Source: Sulfurimonas sp.
GTDB lineage: Bacteria; Campylobacterota; Campylobacteria; Campylobacterales; Sulfurimonadaceae
DNA length: 44,711 nucleotides
Assembly: GCF_023229105.1 (NCBI RefSeq)
Contig: NZ_JALNZY010000006.1
Coordinates: forward strand, 1-44,711
Direction of reading: 5' to 3'
This document shows positions 1-8,622 of the stretch, one piece after another (within the stretch, counting starts at the first letter, position 1; each line of letters starts with the position of its first letter). The position numbers were made by a program, and so were the translations under genes. The notes beneath the pieces were generated by a model that was given only the letters and a program-made list of their open reading frames with translations, had not been told where the DNA came from and did not search any database.

Positions 1-2169
1 AGAATCTATAATGGATATAGATTTGTCTACCCTGTTTTAGATGGAGATAAACACTATGGAAGTGTTGAAATCTCAGTCTCTATGCAAGAGATAGTTAAAC
101 AGCTAAAAGATGAGGCTGCTGCTGATGTGGAGTTTATCATCAAAAAAGACATAGTTGAGAAAAAGGTTTTTGCTAATGAGAAACACAACTATACTCAAAG
201 CAATATTAGCCATGAATATCTCTATGAAAAGAGCATATCTCAAGAGGGAAATAAGCTTATTGAAAAATTAACCGCAAATTACTCAAAACTAAAAGAGAGC
301 ATCTCACTAGGTTACGGATTTAGTTTCTTTTCATGCCTTGATGATAAGTTTTATATGACTACATTTATCCCTATTATAAACAAATACTCAAACCAACAAG
401 TAGCATATATAATGGTTAGTCGTCCAAATTCATCGCTTGAATTTATGTTTAAAAAAAATAGGTTTATAAATGTAATTGTTATCTTTTTTCTTGCTCTGCT
501 TACATTTTTTTACTATAAAATTCAAAAAAAGCATGAAATACTGAAAAAAAATAATATTTTACTCAAGGAGGTAGAGCATATTGCAAAGCTTGGTTCTTGG
601 GAACTTGATGTAAAAATAAATAGGTTGACATGGAGTGATGAAACCTATGCTATTTTACATCAAAAGCCGCACTCTTTTGAGCCGACTTATGAGATTTTTT
701 TAAGTTATGTCCACCCAGATGATAAAGAAGAACTAAAAAAAGCCTTTATTGAGTCGATAGAGACAAAAAGTAACTATCATATTCAGCACAGAATAGTAAG
801 AGCAGATAGCTCGATTGCTTATTTAAATGAGATTGGGCATCACACTTATAATGTAAAAGGTGAACATATTCACACTATGGGAACGGTTCAAGATATAACA
901 AATCTTATTGCTTATGAAGAGAAGATATCTCATATAAAAAATGAACTCCAATCCATAGTTGACAATATTCCGGATATTATATTTAGATGTAAAACTAATA
1001 CTGAAATGACGATGCTTTTTATAAACAGAGCCGTCTATAAAATAACCGGCTACAAAGCACAAAGTTTTATACTAAATAAAATCAAAAATTATAGAGATAT
1101 AATTCACCCGAGTGATAAACAAACTGTTATCTCAAAAATCAAAGAAGCTCTAAAAAATGAGAGTGAATATACTATGGAGTATAGGATTTTAAACTCTATT
1201 GGGGATACTGTATGGGTTCGCGAAAGCGGCAAAAGAAGAACAAGCGAGGATGGGTTGCAAACTCTAGAGGGCATCATCTCAGATATTACTTACCAAAAGA
1301 ACAGTTTGGACAAACTACGCAAATTTATAGACCTGCAAGATAGCATTGTTATTTTGTCGGATGAAACTAAAATGCTCTTTGCAAATCAGAAGTTTTTTGA
1401 TTTTTTTGGGTATGAGGATTTAGAGTCGTTTTCAAAAGAACACACCTGCATATGCGCCATGTTTATGCAAGATAATGCTTTCTTCCATATGGGAAAAATG
1501 CTGCCCAAAGAGGATCACTGGGTAAGAAGTTTGCTAAATCTCCCCGGCAGAGAGAGAATTGTCTCCATGCAAAACAAAAATAAAACAGCACATGCATTTT
1601 CAGTCTCTATTAACAACTATGACCCGCAAACATATATCATCAACTTTAGTGATATAAGTGATACTATGTTTGAAAAGTTGCAACTAGAGATAAAGGCTGT
1701 TAAAGATCAACTTACAAACGCCTACAACAGGACATTTTTCGACTCCTCAATAAAAAGCATAATCCACAACAACGAAAAACAAAACGGCAAAACCGGAATC
1801 ATGATTTTTGATATTGATCTCTTTAAAATTGTAAATGACAGCTATGGTCACGATGTTGGAGATATGGTTCTAAAAAATTTAGTCAATACTGTCAGCCGTT
1901 TCATAAGAAAAGATGACAAGCTAATAAGATGGGGAGGCGAAGAGTTCATTATTATTATGTACGCTAAAACTATCGAAGATGTCATAAGACAAGCGGAGCA
2001 TTTAAGATTTGTGATACAAAATGACAAGCCTGAAAATATACCTGCTATCACTTGTAGTTTTGGTGTTGCACTTCATGAAAATGACGAGGCAATCCAAGAG
2101 ACTATAAAAAGAGCCGACGAAAAGCTTTATGAAGCAAAAAGAGGCGGCAGAAATCAAGTGAGATCATAA
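1..2169 (+). CDS. membrane PAS-GGDEF diguanylate cyclase, 5'-truncated by window edge
   Basis: The reading frame is open from base 1, so the first internal ATG (base 82) is not the real start and the N-terminus lies outside the window. What remains is an extracytoplasmic sensor part with Cache-like strands (YRFVYPVLDGDKHYG near bases 19-63; FYMTTFIPII near 350-380), a membrane helix near 460-525, then PAS-like regions near 560-900 (GSWELD), 950-1290 (DNIPDIIFR) and 1310-1680. The C-terminal GGDEF domain runs from about 1690. Its active-site motif GGEEF is at 1933-1947, and five residues upstream is RKDD, an RxxD inhibitory I-site. It should make c-di-GMP from two GTP, with product inhibition. 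There is no EAL domain. The ligand is unknown. It ends 11 bp before the convergent CDF gene. Confidence 0.93.
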   Translation, partial: RIYNGYRFVYPVLDGDKHYGSVEISVSMQEIVKQLKDEAAADVEFIIKKDIVEKKVFANEKHNYTQSNISHEYLYEKSISQEGNKLIEKLTANYSKLKESISLGYGFSFFSCLDDKFYMTTFIPIINKYSNQQVAYIMVSRPNSSLEFMFKKNRFINVIVIFFLALLTFFYYKIQKKHEILKKNNILLKEVEHIAKLGSWELDVKINRLTWSDETYAILHQKPHSFEPTYEIFLSYVHPDDKEELKKAFIESIETKSNYHIQHRIVRADSSIAYLNEIGHHTYNVKGEHIHTMGTVQDITNLIAYEEKISHIKNELQSIVDNIPDIIFRCKTNTEMTMLFINRAVYKITGYKAQSFILNKIKNYRDIIHPSDKQTVISKIKEALKNESEYTMEYRILNSIGDTVWVRESGKRRTSEDGLQTLEGIISDITYQKNSLDKLRKFIDLQDSIVILSDETKMLFANQKFFDFFGYEDLESFSKEHTCICAMFMQDNAFFHMGKMLPKEDHWVRSLLNLPGRERIVSMQNKNKTAHAFSVSINNYDPQTYIINFSDISDTMFEKLQLEIKAVKDQLTNAYNRTFFDSSIKSIIHNNEKQNGKTGIMIFDIDLFKIVNDSYGHDVGDMVLKNLVNTVSRFIRKDDKLIRWGGEEFIIIMYAKTIEDVIRQAEHLRFVIQNDKPENIPAITCSFGVALHENDEAIQETIKRADEKLYEAKRGGRNQVRS

Positions 2170-2180
2170 ATAATCTCTAC

Positions 2181-3110
2181 TTACTCAAACTCTATCTGTA
2201 TAGTTACATGCCCTATGTTAAATTTATGCTCTAAGAATTTGCCGACATTAACAATAGTATCGTTATATAGCATCTGCTCTTTAGAGTCTAAAACTATATG
2301 GCATGTAAGATAGTAGTAGTTGTGCGAAATCTCCCAGCAGTGTATATCATGCAGATCGACTATATATTTAAACTCCTCTAAAATAGCGCTCTTTATCTCT
2401 TGGGGATTATGGGGAGAACCCTCTAAAAGAACATGTATGGAGTTACTAAGCAGGTCTTTTGCCCATTTTGCTATCACAAGAGCTACAAGCAGAGCCAAAA
2501 TGGTATCGAGTATATAGAATTGTGTATAGTAGATAACAATAGCGCCTAAGATAATAGCCACAGAGGAGATTGTATCTGCTAGCATATGCAAAAATGCGGA
2601 TTTTATGTTGATGTTGTCATGATTTGCTCTTAAAAGTATAAGCCCCGTAATTACATTTACAACCAATCCTAATGTAGCTATAAAAATAGTTGCGCTTGCG
2701 AGTATCTCCTCTGGATGCAAGAGTCGCATTATCGCTTCATAAACTATCCACAAAACTGAGAGTGCAATGGTAAGACCGTTAATAAATGCCGCTAACACCT
2801 CAGCTCTAAAGTAGCCAAACGACTTCTTATCATCAAGCTTTTTTGTAGAGATAACAAGCGCAAAAAGTGAGAGTCCAAGCGCAAAAGCATGGGTAAACAT
2901 GTGAATTGCATCACTGATAAGTGCAAGAGAGTTTACATAAATCCCACCTACTATCTCAACTATCATAACCACAAAAGTTATAATAAAAGAGATTTTTAAA
3001 AGCTTTTTATCTTTAGTGGTACTATGGTCATGCGAATGTCCGTGCGCATCTTCATGCCCCTTGTTTGCTAAAGGATGATGGTGATGATTGTCGTTATGTT
3101 TACATCTCAT
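2181..3110 (-). CDS. cation diffusion facilitator (CDF) metal efflux transporter, His-rich N-terminus
   Basis: A 309-aa inner-membrane protein of the CDF family (CzcD/ZitB-like), which exports divalent metal such as Zn2+ in exchange for protons. The N-terminus is a His/Asp-rich metal-binding tail (HNDNHHHH, then HGHSHDH) before about six membrane helices. The TM5 site reads HMLAD, the usual HxxxD. The TM2 site reads HMFTH, so His stands where Zn-type CDFs normally have Asp (HxxxD). The C-terminal cytosolic domain has the expected DIHCWEI strand and a His-containing end (TCHIVLD). The start ATG is preceded by AGGAA nine bases upstream. It converges on the PAS-GGDEF gene. Family assignment is firm; the metal is not, and the TM2 change may alter it. 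Confidence 0.93.
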   Translation of the reverse strand: MRCKHNDNHHHHPLANKGHEDAHGHSHDHSTTKDKKLLKISFIITFVVMIVEIVGGIYVNSLALISDAIHMFTHAFALGLSLFALVISTKKLDDKKSFGYFRAEVLAAFINGLTIALSVLWIVYEAIMRLLHPEEILASATIFIATLGLVVNVITGLILLRANHDNINIKSAFLHMLADTISSVAIILGAIVIYYTQFYILDTILALLVALVIAKWAKDLLSNSIHVLLEGSPHNPQEIKSAILEEFKYIVDLHDIHCWEISHNYYYLTCHIVLDSKEQMLYNDTIVNVGKFLEHKFNIGHVTIQIEFE

Positions 3111-3195
3111 ATATCTTAATTCCTAATTTTTAAAAAACACATTATCACTTAAGCTCCCTTATTAAACAATAAACTTATTTTCAGATTAAAAAGGT

Positions 3196-3897
3196 TCAAT
3201 TCAGTGCATAATCAATTGGCAGATTCAAGGTAATTTCTTGCTCTGGCTTTGGAAATTTTCCTGAGAGTTCCTCTATAGTCTTAACAGCCGCGCGGCTTAA
3301 AATGTCACTGCTTGAATCAACTACTTTAATATAGTAAACTTTTGCATCAACTCCTAAAGTAAATCTTATACTTACTCTGCCCGTGATATTTCTCTTACGC
3401 GCCGCAATGGGATAGTAAAGATTGTCTCTTATAAGTTCACTTATTTTTTGGGTATTTATTTTGATATACTGATCTTTACTTCCATCCTGCTCTTGCTTGA
3501 CATCTTCTTTTTTAGGTTTTAAAAGAACATGGGTTAGCGCTTCTTCGTTTTTGGTAATTTCTACTTTTGATATTGGGTTAGGTTTGTCTTGTGAAATCTC
3601 CGCTATCTCTGGGGATATCTCTTTTGGAGTCTCTTGAATTTGTTTGGGTAGAGCCTGTTTTATTATCGGTTTTGGCTTTTGTTTTGGTTCTATTTTAGGT
3701 TGTGGTTTTGCTATCTGCTCTTTTACTGGCTCTATAGATTTTTGTTGATGCTCAACTCTGCATAACTCTACACAAATTTTATGTTCTAAGTGAGTTCTTT
3801 GTACTTTTGAAATGCCACTCCACGCGAAGTATAGACTAATAAATAATAACGCATGAATGCTAAGTGATATAAAAAAGGAACTTTTGTGTCTAATCAT
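3196..3897 (-). CDS. tonB: energy transducer TonB
   Basis: A 233-aa TonB. It couples the proton-motive force harvested by ExbB/ExbD to outer-membrane receptors. A single N-terminal membrane anchor carries the SxxxH signature (SLSIH) used to contact ExbB/ExbD. It is followed by a long periplasmic Pro/Lys/Glu-rich spacer (about residues 50-120) and a C-terminal TonB domain with YYPIAARKRNITGRVSIRF and a final FPKPEQEITLNLPIDYAL. No good Shine-Dalgarno precedes the ATG. A loose inverted repeat (AATAACA, 7 bp, TGTTACT) at about 3906-3926 sits just upstream and could be an operator, though this is weak. It is not linked to exbBD, which lies about 16 kb away in this window. It is downstream of glnK on the same strand, separated by about 240 bp. 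Confidence 0.95.
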   Translation of the reverse strand: MIRHKSSFFISLSIHALLFISLYFAWSGISKVQRTHLEHKICVELCRVEHQQKSIEPVKEQIAKPQPKIEPKQKPKPIIKQALPKQIQETPKEISPEIAEISQDKPNPISKVEITKNEEALTHVLLKPKKEDVKQEQDGSKDQYIKINTQKISELIRDNLYYPIAARKRNITGRVSIRFTLGVDAKVYYIKVVDSSSDILSRAAVKTIEELSGKFPKPEQEITLNLPIDYALN

Positions 3898-4079
3898 AAA
3901 TGAGATAATAACAAAAAGATTGTTACTGCTTTGTTAAATGGAAAAAATCTATCTTGCATTTTTAAACTTCGGATAAAATTCAACCCCGCATTCGTTAATA
4001 CTCAGCCCGATAAGTTGCGCTTCATCACTTTTAAAGTATTAAAGAAATTTATATTTTTTGATACTGCTTTTGCTGTTTT

Positions 4080-4106
4080 GTAACTGATTAATTTTTAATC
4101 AGTTAC
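4080..4106. promoter_or_regulatory. perfect inverted repeat downstream of glnK, upstream of tonB
   Basis: GTAACTGATTA, five bases, TAATCAGTTAC: an 11-bp perfect inverted repeat. It lies about 35 bp past the glnK stop and about 180 bp before the tonB start. The core TGATTA-N5-TAATCA is repeated with the same spacing before amtB at 5938-5960. Either a transcription-factor operator or a transcript-end hairpin would fit. The shared sequence and spacing favour an operator, but this is inference. Confidence 0.55.
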
Positions 4107-4110
4107 TTTG

Positions 4111-4134
4111 GAAAAAGGAAAAAAATCCTTTTTC
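4111..4134 (-). terminator. possible terminator of amtB-glnK
   Basis: A 9-bp perfect stem (GAAAAAGGA / TCCTTTTTC) with a six-base loop begins a few bases past the glnK stop. On the minus strand the 3' arm carries five T residues but no long T-run follows, so termination may be partial. The adjacent palindrome at 4080-4106 could act with it. Confidence 0.5.
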
Positions 4135-4140
4135 TAGTGA

Positions 4141-4479
4141 CTATATAGCTTCGCTGTCAGTCTCACCTGTACGAATGCGAATAATCTTCTCAATATCCGT
4201 TACAAATATTTTGCCATCACCTATCTTGCCTGTTCTAGCAGCTTCTACAATAGTATCTATAACCTGCTCTACACTATCGTCGTTAACTACCATTTCCAAT
4301 TTTATCTTTGGCAGAAAATCTACAACATACTCAGCACCGCGATAAAGTTCACTATGCCCCTTTTGACGACCATAACCCTTCACTTCGCTTACCGTCATGC
4401 CTGTAATTCCTATCTCTGCCAAAGCATCCTTTATATCTTCTAGTTTAAATGGCTTTATAACCGCCTCTATTTTTTTCAT
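4141..4479 (-). CDS. glnK: nitrogen regulatory protein PII (GlnK/GlnB)
   Basis: A 112-aa PII signal protein. PII trimers bind ATP/ADP and 2-oxoglutarate and gate AmtB and nitrogen enzymes. The T-loop is canonical (KGYGRQKGHSELYRGAEY). Counting from the second of two adjacent ATGs places the uridylylation-type tyrosine exactly at residue 51, which is why I start at 4479 rather than 4482; GGAG lies eight bases upstream. The B-loop GKIGDGKIF and the C-terminal RIRTGE are present. It follows amtB on the same strand, so the order is amtB-glnK, the reverse of E. coli glnK-amtB. A GlnK role in channel block is inferred from this pairing; the glnB and glnK names cannot be separated by sequence alone. 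Confidence 0.95.
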   Translation of the reverse strand: MKKIEAVIKPFKLEDIKDALAEIGITGMTVSEVKGYGRQKGHSELYRGAEYVVDFLPKIKLEMVVNDDSVEQVIDTIVEAARTGKIGDGKIFVTDIEKIIRIRTGETDSEAI

Positions 4480-4590
4480 CATAATATCTCCAAATCAAGT
4501 TTAAAATTGTAACCGTTTTTATGTTTTTACACAACTACTATAGATCTACTCCTTTACGGAGTTAGCTTTAGTGTCTTAGCGGCAAGCATA

Positions 4591-4614
4591 GCTGAGGGAA
4601 TTACTTCCCTCGGC
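4591..4614 (-). promoter_or_regulatory. intercistronic hairpin between amtB and glnK
   Basis: A 10-bp stem with one G-T pair and a four-base loop (GAGGGAA TTAC TTCCCTC core at 4594-4611) lies just past the amtB stop. No T-run follows on the minus strand, so it is not a classical terminator. A second short hairpin (ACTCC, five bases, GGAGT) is at 4548-4562. Together they fill the 140-bp amtB-glnK gap. They could stabilise or process the amtB message, or lower read-through so that glnK is made at a different level; this is inference. Confidence 0.5.
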
Positions 4615-4621
4615 GTTCAAA

Positions 4622-5875
4622 TTATAGGTTTAATGCCTTTTCGCCATGAAAAGTCTCATCAAGCCCTCTGCTCTCGCTATCGTCATCAACTCTGCCTCCG
4701 CCTGTAAGCGTTGAAGCAATAAAATAAACAACTGCTGTCGCAACGGCGCTGTATGCAATTGTTAGAGAGATTGCCTTAAACTGGCTTAGAAGCTGTGAAG
4801 CCATGTTGTACTCTTGCGGCACCGCATAAGGTGCTATAAATATAGCTGTAGCAATTGAGCCCCAAATACCAACTAATCCATGAATCCAAAAAGCGTCCAA
4901 AGCATCATCTACTTTAAACATATTTTTAAGTTTTGCAACAGCTAAAAAGCCCAAAATACCGCCGATTAAACCGATAATTATAGCTCCCTCGACACCAGCA
5001 CTGCCTGAGGCAGGAGTTATTGCCACCAAACCGGCAACAGCACCGGATGCACCTCCAACGAGGGTAGCCTTCTTATAGACAAACCACTCGGCAATAATCC
5101 AACCAATAACACCAAGTGCAGCAGAAACATTTGTAACCAAAAATGCAGATGCAGCAACACCGTCTGCAGCTAACTCTGAGCCGGCATTAAAACCAAACCA
5201 TCCAAACCACAGCAGTGCTGCACCAAGTGCTACTAGTACAGGTGAAAACGGCTTTATAGCAACTTTGCCGTAATCTCTTCTGCGCCCAAGTATTAAAGCC
5301 ACAACCAATCCTGCAATACCTGCATTTAAATGAACAACCGTTCCTCCTGCAAAATCCATCTCACCGAAGTTAAGAGTCTCTCCTCCACCCCAAGTCCAAT
5401 GCGTGATTGGTGCGTAAACTACAGCTATCCATAAAGAGGCAAACACTATAAAGGTTGAAAATTTAACTCTCTCTATCATAGATCCGCTAGCAATTGCAAC
5501 TGCGATAGCCGCAAAAGTCCCCTGAAAAGCTACAAAAAGAAGCTCAGGAATCGTCCCGCTTAAAGTTTCTGATGTAATTCCAGATAAAAGCACCTTCCCG
5601 CTACCGATTAAATTACCTTCTCCAAAAGCAATAGAGTAACCGACAAGCACCCATACTAAAGTTCCAACTGCATAAGCACCCAAACTCATACCTATTGTGT
5701 TTAGTACATTTTTAGAGCGAGTCAAGCCACCGTAAAATAGTGCTAATCCGGCAGGTGTCATAAGCATAACAAATGCAGTGGCAACAAGCATCCATGCAGT
5801 ATCGCCGCTATTTAACACATCCTCAGCAAATACAAAAGAGGGCAAATACAGCAAACTAAATAAAAATATTTTCAT
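4622..5875 (-). CDS. amtB: ammonium transporter AmtB
   Basis: A 417-aa ammonium channel of the Amt/Rh family with about eleven membrane helices after a cleavable signal peptide (MKIFLFSLLYLPSFVFA). The pore twin histidines are visible in AGGTVVHLNAG and FWIHGLVG. The Amt signature GGGETLNFGEMDFAGG and the HWTWGGG segment are intact. A GTG codon directly precedes ATG; I chose the ATG at 5875 because AAGGA sits seven bases upstream of it but only four before the GTG. The cytosolic tail ends in DDDSESRGLDETFHGEKAL. It heads an amtB-glnK transcript. The upstream region has a TATAAT-type -10 at 5904-5909 and an inverted repeat at 5938-5960 where an activator could sit. Confidence 0.96.
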   Translation of the reverse strand: MKIFLFSLLYLPSFVFAEDVLNSGDTAWMLVATAFVMLMTPAGLALFYGGLTRSKNVLNTIGMSLGAYAVGTLVWVLVGYSIAFGEGNLIGSGKVLLSGITSETLSGTIPELLFVAFQGTFAAIAVAIASGSMIERVKFSTFIVFASLWIAVVYAPITHWTWGGGETLNFGEMDFAGGTVVHLNAGIAGLVVALILGRRRDYGKVAIKPFSPVLVALGAALLWFGWFGFNAGSELAADGVAASAFLVTNVSAALGVIGWIIAEWFVYKKATLVGGASGAVAGLVAITPASGSAGVEGAIIIGLIGGILGFLAVAKLKNMFKVDDALDAFWIHGLVGIWGSIATAIFIAPYAVPQEYNMASQLLSQFKAISLTIAYSAVATAVVYFIASTLTGGGRVDDDSESRGLDETFHGEKALNL

Positions 5876-5903
5876 CACTAAATCCTTTTTTTAATCTAAC
5901 AAA

Positions 5904-5960
5904 ATTATATAGCTTCCAAAATAATTATATGATAGAAAACTGATTATTTTTTAATCAACT
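5904..5960 (-). promoter_or_regulatory. amtB promoter region: -10 box and upstream inverted repeat
   Basis: On the minus strand a TATAAT hexamer (5904-5909) lies 28 bp before the amtB ATG, with no good -35 box at the correct distance. Upstream, AACTGATTA (5938-5946), five bases, TAATCAACT (5952-5960) forms an inverted repeat. It matches the core and spacing of the repeat at 4080-4106. Its position, roughly -40 to -62 from the expected transcription start, suits an activator that compensates for the poor -35. The regulator is unknown; nitrogen control is a guess from context. Confidence 0.5.
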
Positions 5961-6093
5961 ATTAGTTTGCAACACATTTTCACGCTATCTTAAAATTACA
6001 AAGAAACTTTTATACCTTTACGCAATTCTTAAGCGACAATGAGATATCATCCATAGAATTCATTTTTCAATTTATAAAGATTAGGTGTTATAT

Positions 6094-8577
6094 ATGGGAA
6101 ACTTGCTAGACAATGATAATATACAGACTATAAACATTGAAGAGACTCTTCAAAACAGTTACCTTGACTACTCTATGAGCGTAATCGTAGGTCGTGCGCT
6201 TCCTGATGTGCGTGACGGACTTAAGCCTGTTCACAGAAGAATCTTGTACGCTATGGACAAACTTAACCTTTCATATGGCGCAAAGTTTAAAAAATCTGCG
6301 CGTATCGTAGGTGACGTTATCGGTCAGTATCACCCGCATGGGGATACTGCAGTTTATGATGCACTTGTTCGTATGGCTCAAGACTTCTCCATGAGAATGA
6401 AACTTGTTGATGGGCAAGGAAACTTTGGTTCGATTGATGGCGACAATGCAGCAGCTATGCGTTATACTGAAGCTAGAATGACAAAATATGCAGGTGAACT
6501 TCTAAAAGATTTGGAAAAAAACACTGTTAATATGATTGAAAACTATGACGGAACTACTGTTGAACCTGATGTTATGCCAACTAGAGTACCAAACATACTT
6601 ATAAATGGCTCTTCGGGGATTGCTGTAGGTATGGCGACAAATATTCCTCCGCATAATCCTCAAGAGATTATGATGGGATTAAAAGCACTTTTAGCAGATC
6701 CTGATATTGAGCTTTATGATTTAATGGAACATATTAAAGCTCCGGATTTTCCTACAGGCGGGACAATATTTGGCAAAAAAGGGATTATGGATGCATATGA
6801 GACAGGTCGCGGACGCATAAAAGTTCGTGCCAAAACTCATATTGAGAAAAAAGGCAACAGAGATGTTATCGTAATTGACGAGCTTCCTTATCAGGTAAAC
6901 AAAGCCCGCTTAATAGAAAATATCGCCAACTTAGTAAAAGATAAGATGATTGATGGTATTTCAGAGATTCGTGACGAATCTGACCGTGACGGTATCCGCG
7001 TTGTAATTGAGCTAAAAAAAGATGCAATGAGCGAAATAGTTCTTAACAACCTCTTCAAGCAGACAAGTATGCAGACTACTTTTGGTATCATCATGCTATC
7101 TATATTAAATCAAGAACCGAGAATTTTTGGCATTATCGATATACTAAAACACTTTATAAATCACCGTAAAACTATTATTATTCGCCGTACTATTTTTGAC
7201 CTTGAAAAAGCAAAAGCTAGAGCGCATATCTTAGAGGGTCTAAAAAAAGCGCTTGATATTATTGATGAGATTATCAGAGTTATCAAGTCAAGCAAAAGTA
7301 TCGAAGATGCAAGAGACAACTTGATTTCAGAGTTTGATTTTACGCCAATTCAAGCGCAAAGCATCGTAGATATGCGCCTTGGAAGACTTACAGGTTTAGA
7401 GCGTGAAAAAATCGAGAATGAGCTTCTTGAACTTCTTGCACTTATAGAGTATTTAGAATCAATTTTAAAAAGTGAAGAAGTTTTACACGGCATCATAGAT
7501 CAAGAGTTTGATGAGATTCTCTCTACTTATACAGATGCTAGAAGAACCGACATTGAGGATGATTACGACGATATAGACATAGAAGATTTAATTCCAAATG
7601 AGCCTATGGTTGTAACTATCACTCACAGAGGTTACATCAAAAGAGTTCCTTTGGCGCAGTATGAAAAACAAAAAAGAGGCGGTAAAGGCAAGATAGCAGT
7701 TACTACCTACGAAGATGACTTTATTGAGAGATTCTTTACCTGTAATACACATGACACACTTCTTTTTGTAACAGACCGCGGGCAACTCCACTGGCTAAAA
7801 GTGTACAAAATCCCTGAGGGAAGCAGAACTGCAAAAGGCAAGGCGGTTGTAAACCTGCTTAACCTAGTTGCAGAGGAGCAAATTCAATCAATCAACCCTA
7901 CAACAGACTTCAGTGAAGAGAAATCTCTTGTATTTTTCACTAAAAAGGGCGTTGTAAAAAGAACAAACTTAAGCGAATTCTCCAATATAAGAAGTAACGG
8001 GGTTAGAGCTATAAGTCTTGATGATGATGACTCTATCATAACGGCTAAAATTGCAGACAGAAGCATAAAATATCTATTTATCGTAACAAAACTTGCGCAG
8101 TGTATAAAATTTGACATAGAGAAAACTCGTGATCAGGGAAGAAATACAAGAGGAGTTCGAGGCATCAAGTTTAAACATACTTCTGATGAAGTAGTTGATG
8201 CAAACATAATTGCAAGCGATGAAGAGGAAATTTTAATAGTTAGCGAAAAAGGTATCGGTAAGCGTACTGATGCGGGAGAATATCGTTTGACTAACCGTGG
8301 CGGAAGCGGTGTTATTGCTATGAAAATGACTCAAAAAACAGGAAAATATGTAGTTGGATGTCTTATGGTCGATGAAAACATGGACATGATGGCACTTACA
8401 AAAGCAGGCAAGATGATAAGAGTAGATATGCAAACTATCTCCAAATCAAGCAGAAATACAAGCGGTGTTTATATAGTTAAAGGCGATGATGTGGCGAATG
8501 TTTCTCGTTGTCCGAAACAGCCGATTGAAGATGAGGAAGGCGACGACTCTCTTCTTGAATTAAACGAATTGGAATAA
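6094..8577 (+). CDS. gyrA: DNA gyrase subunit A
   Basis: An 827-aa GyrA, which cleaves and rejoins DNA in the A2B2 gyrase to introduce negative supercoils. A GTG at 6085 is possible, but I chose ATG 6094 because TTAGG lies eight bases upstream and the GTG overlaps that site. The catalytic tyrosine is Y124 in AAAMRYTEAR. The quinolone-resistance region HPHGDTAVYDALVRMA has Thr85 and Asp89 at the E. coli Ser83/Asp87 positions; Thr here also occurs in wild-type Campylobacter, so it does not suggest resistance. The GyrA box QKRGGKG starts the C-terminal beta-pinwheel, followed by about five further blades and an acidic tail. It is a single gene divergent from amtB; gyrB is not in the window. Confidence 0.98.
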   Translation: MGNLLDNDNIQTINIEETLQNSYLDYSMSVIVGRALPDVRDGLKPVHRRILYAMDKLNLSYGAKFKKSARIVGDVIGQYHPHGDTAVYDALVRMAQDFSMRMKLVDGQGNFGSIDGDNAAAMRYTEARMTKYAGELLKDLEKNTVNMIENYDGTTVEPDVMPTRVPNILINGSSGIAVGMATNIPPHNPQEIMMGLKALLADPDIELYDLMEHIKAPDFPTGGTIFGKKGIMDAYETGRGRIKVRAKTHIEKKGNRDVIVIDELPYQVNKARLIENIANLVKDKMIDGISEIRDESDRDGIRVVIELKKDAMSEIVLNNLFKQTSMQTTFGIIMLSILNQEPRIFGIIDILKHFINHRKTIIIRRTIFDLEKAKARAHILEGLKKALDIIDEIIRVIKSSKSIEDARDNLISEFDFTPIQAQSIVDMRLGRLTGLEREKIENELLELLALIEYLESILKSEEVLHGIIDQEFDEILSTYTDARRTDIEDDYDDIDIEDLIPNEPMVVTITHRGYIKRVPLAQYEKQKRGGKGKIAVTTYEDDFIERFFTCNTHDTLLFVTDRGQLHWLKVYKIPEGSRTAKGKAVVNLLNLVAEEQIQSINPTTDFSEEKSLVFFTKKGVVKRTNLSEFSNIRSNGVRAISLDDDDSIITAKIADRSIKYLFIVTKLAQCIKFDIEKTRDQGRNTRGVRGIKFKHTSDEVVDANIIASDEEEILIVSEKGIGKRTDAGEYRLTNRGGSGVIAMKMTQKTGKYVVGCLMVDENMDMMALTKAGKMIRVDMQTISKSSRNTSGVYIVKGDDVANVSRCPKQPIEDEEGDDSLLELNELE

Positions 8578-8622
8578 TAGTTGCTATTGTAGCAATATAA
8601 AAACCATGTCAAGGGACAAACA

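Noticed and set aside
3906..3926. Fur box upstream of tonB
   Set aside because: The AATAACA...TGTTACT repeat does not fit the GATAAT-type consensus well enough.
6343..6357. Thr85 in GyrA as a quinolone-resistance mutation
   Set aside because: Thr at this position also occurs in wild-type Campylobacter GyrA, so it does not indicate resistance.
8581..8595. Hairpin after gyrA (TTGCTA-TTG-TAGCAA) as a terminator
   Set aside because: Six A/T-rich pairs and no T-run; too weak to call.
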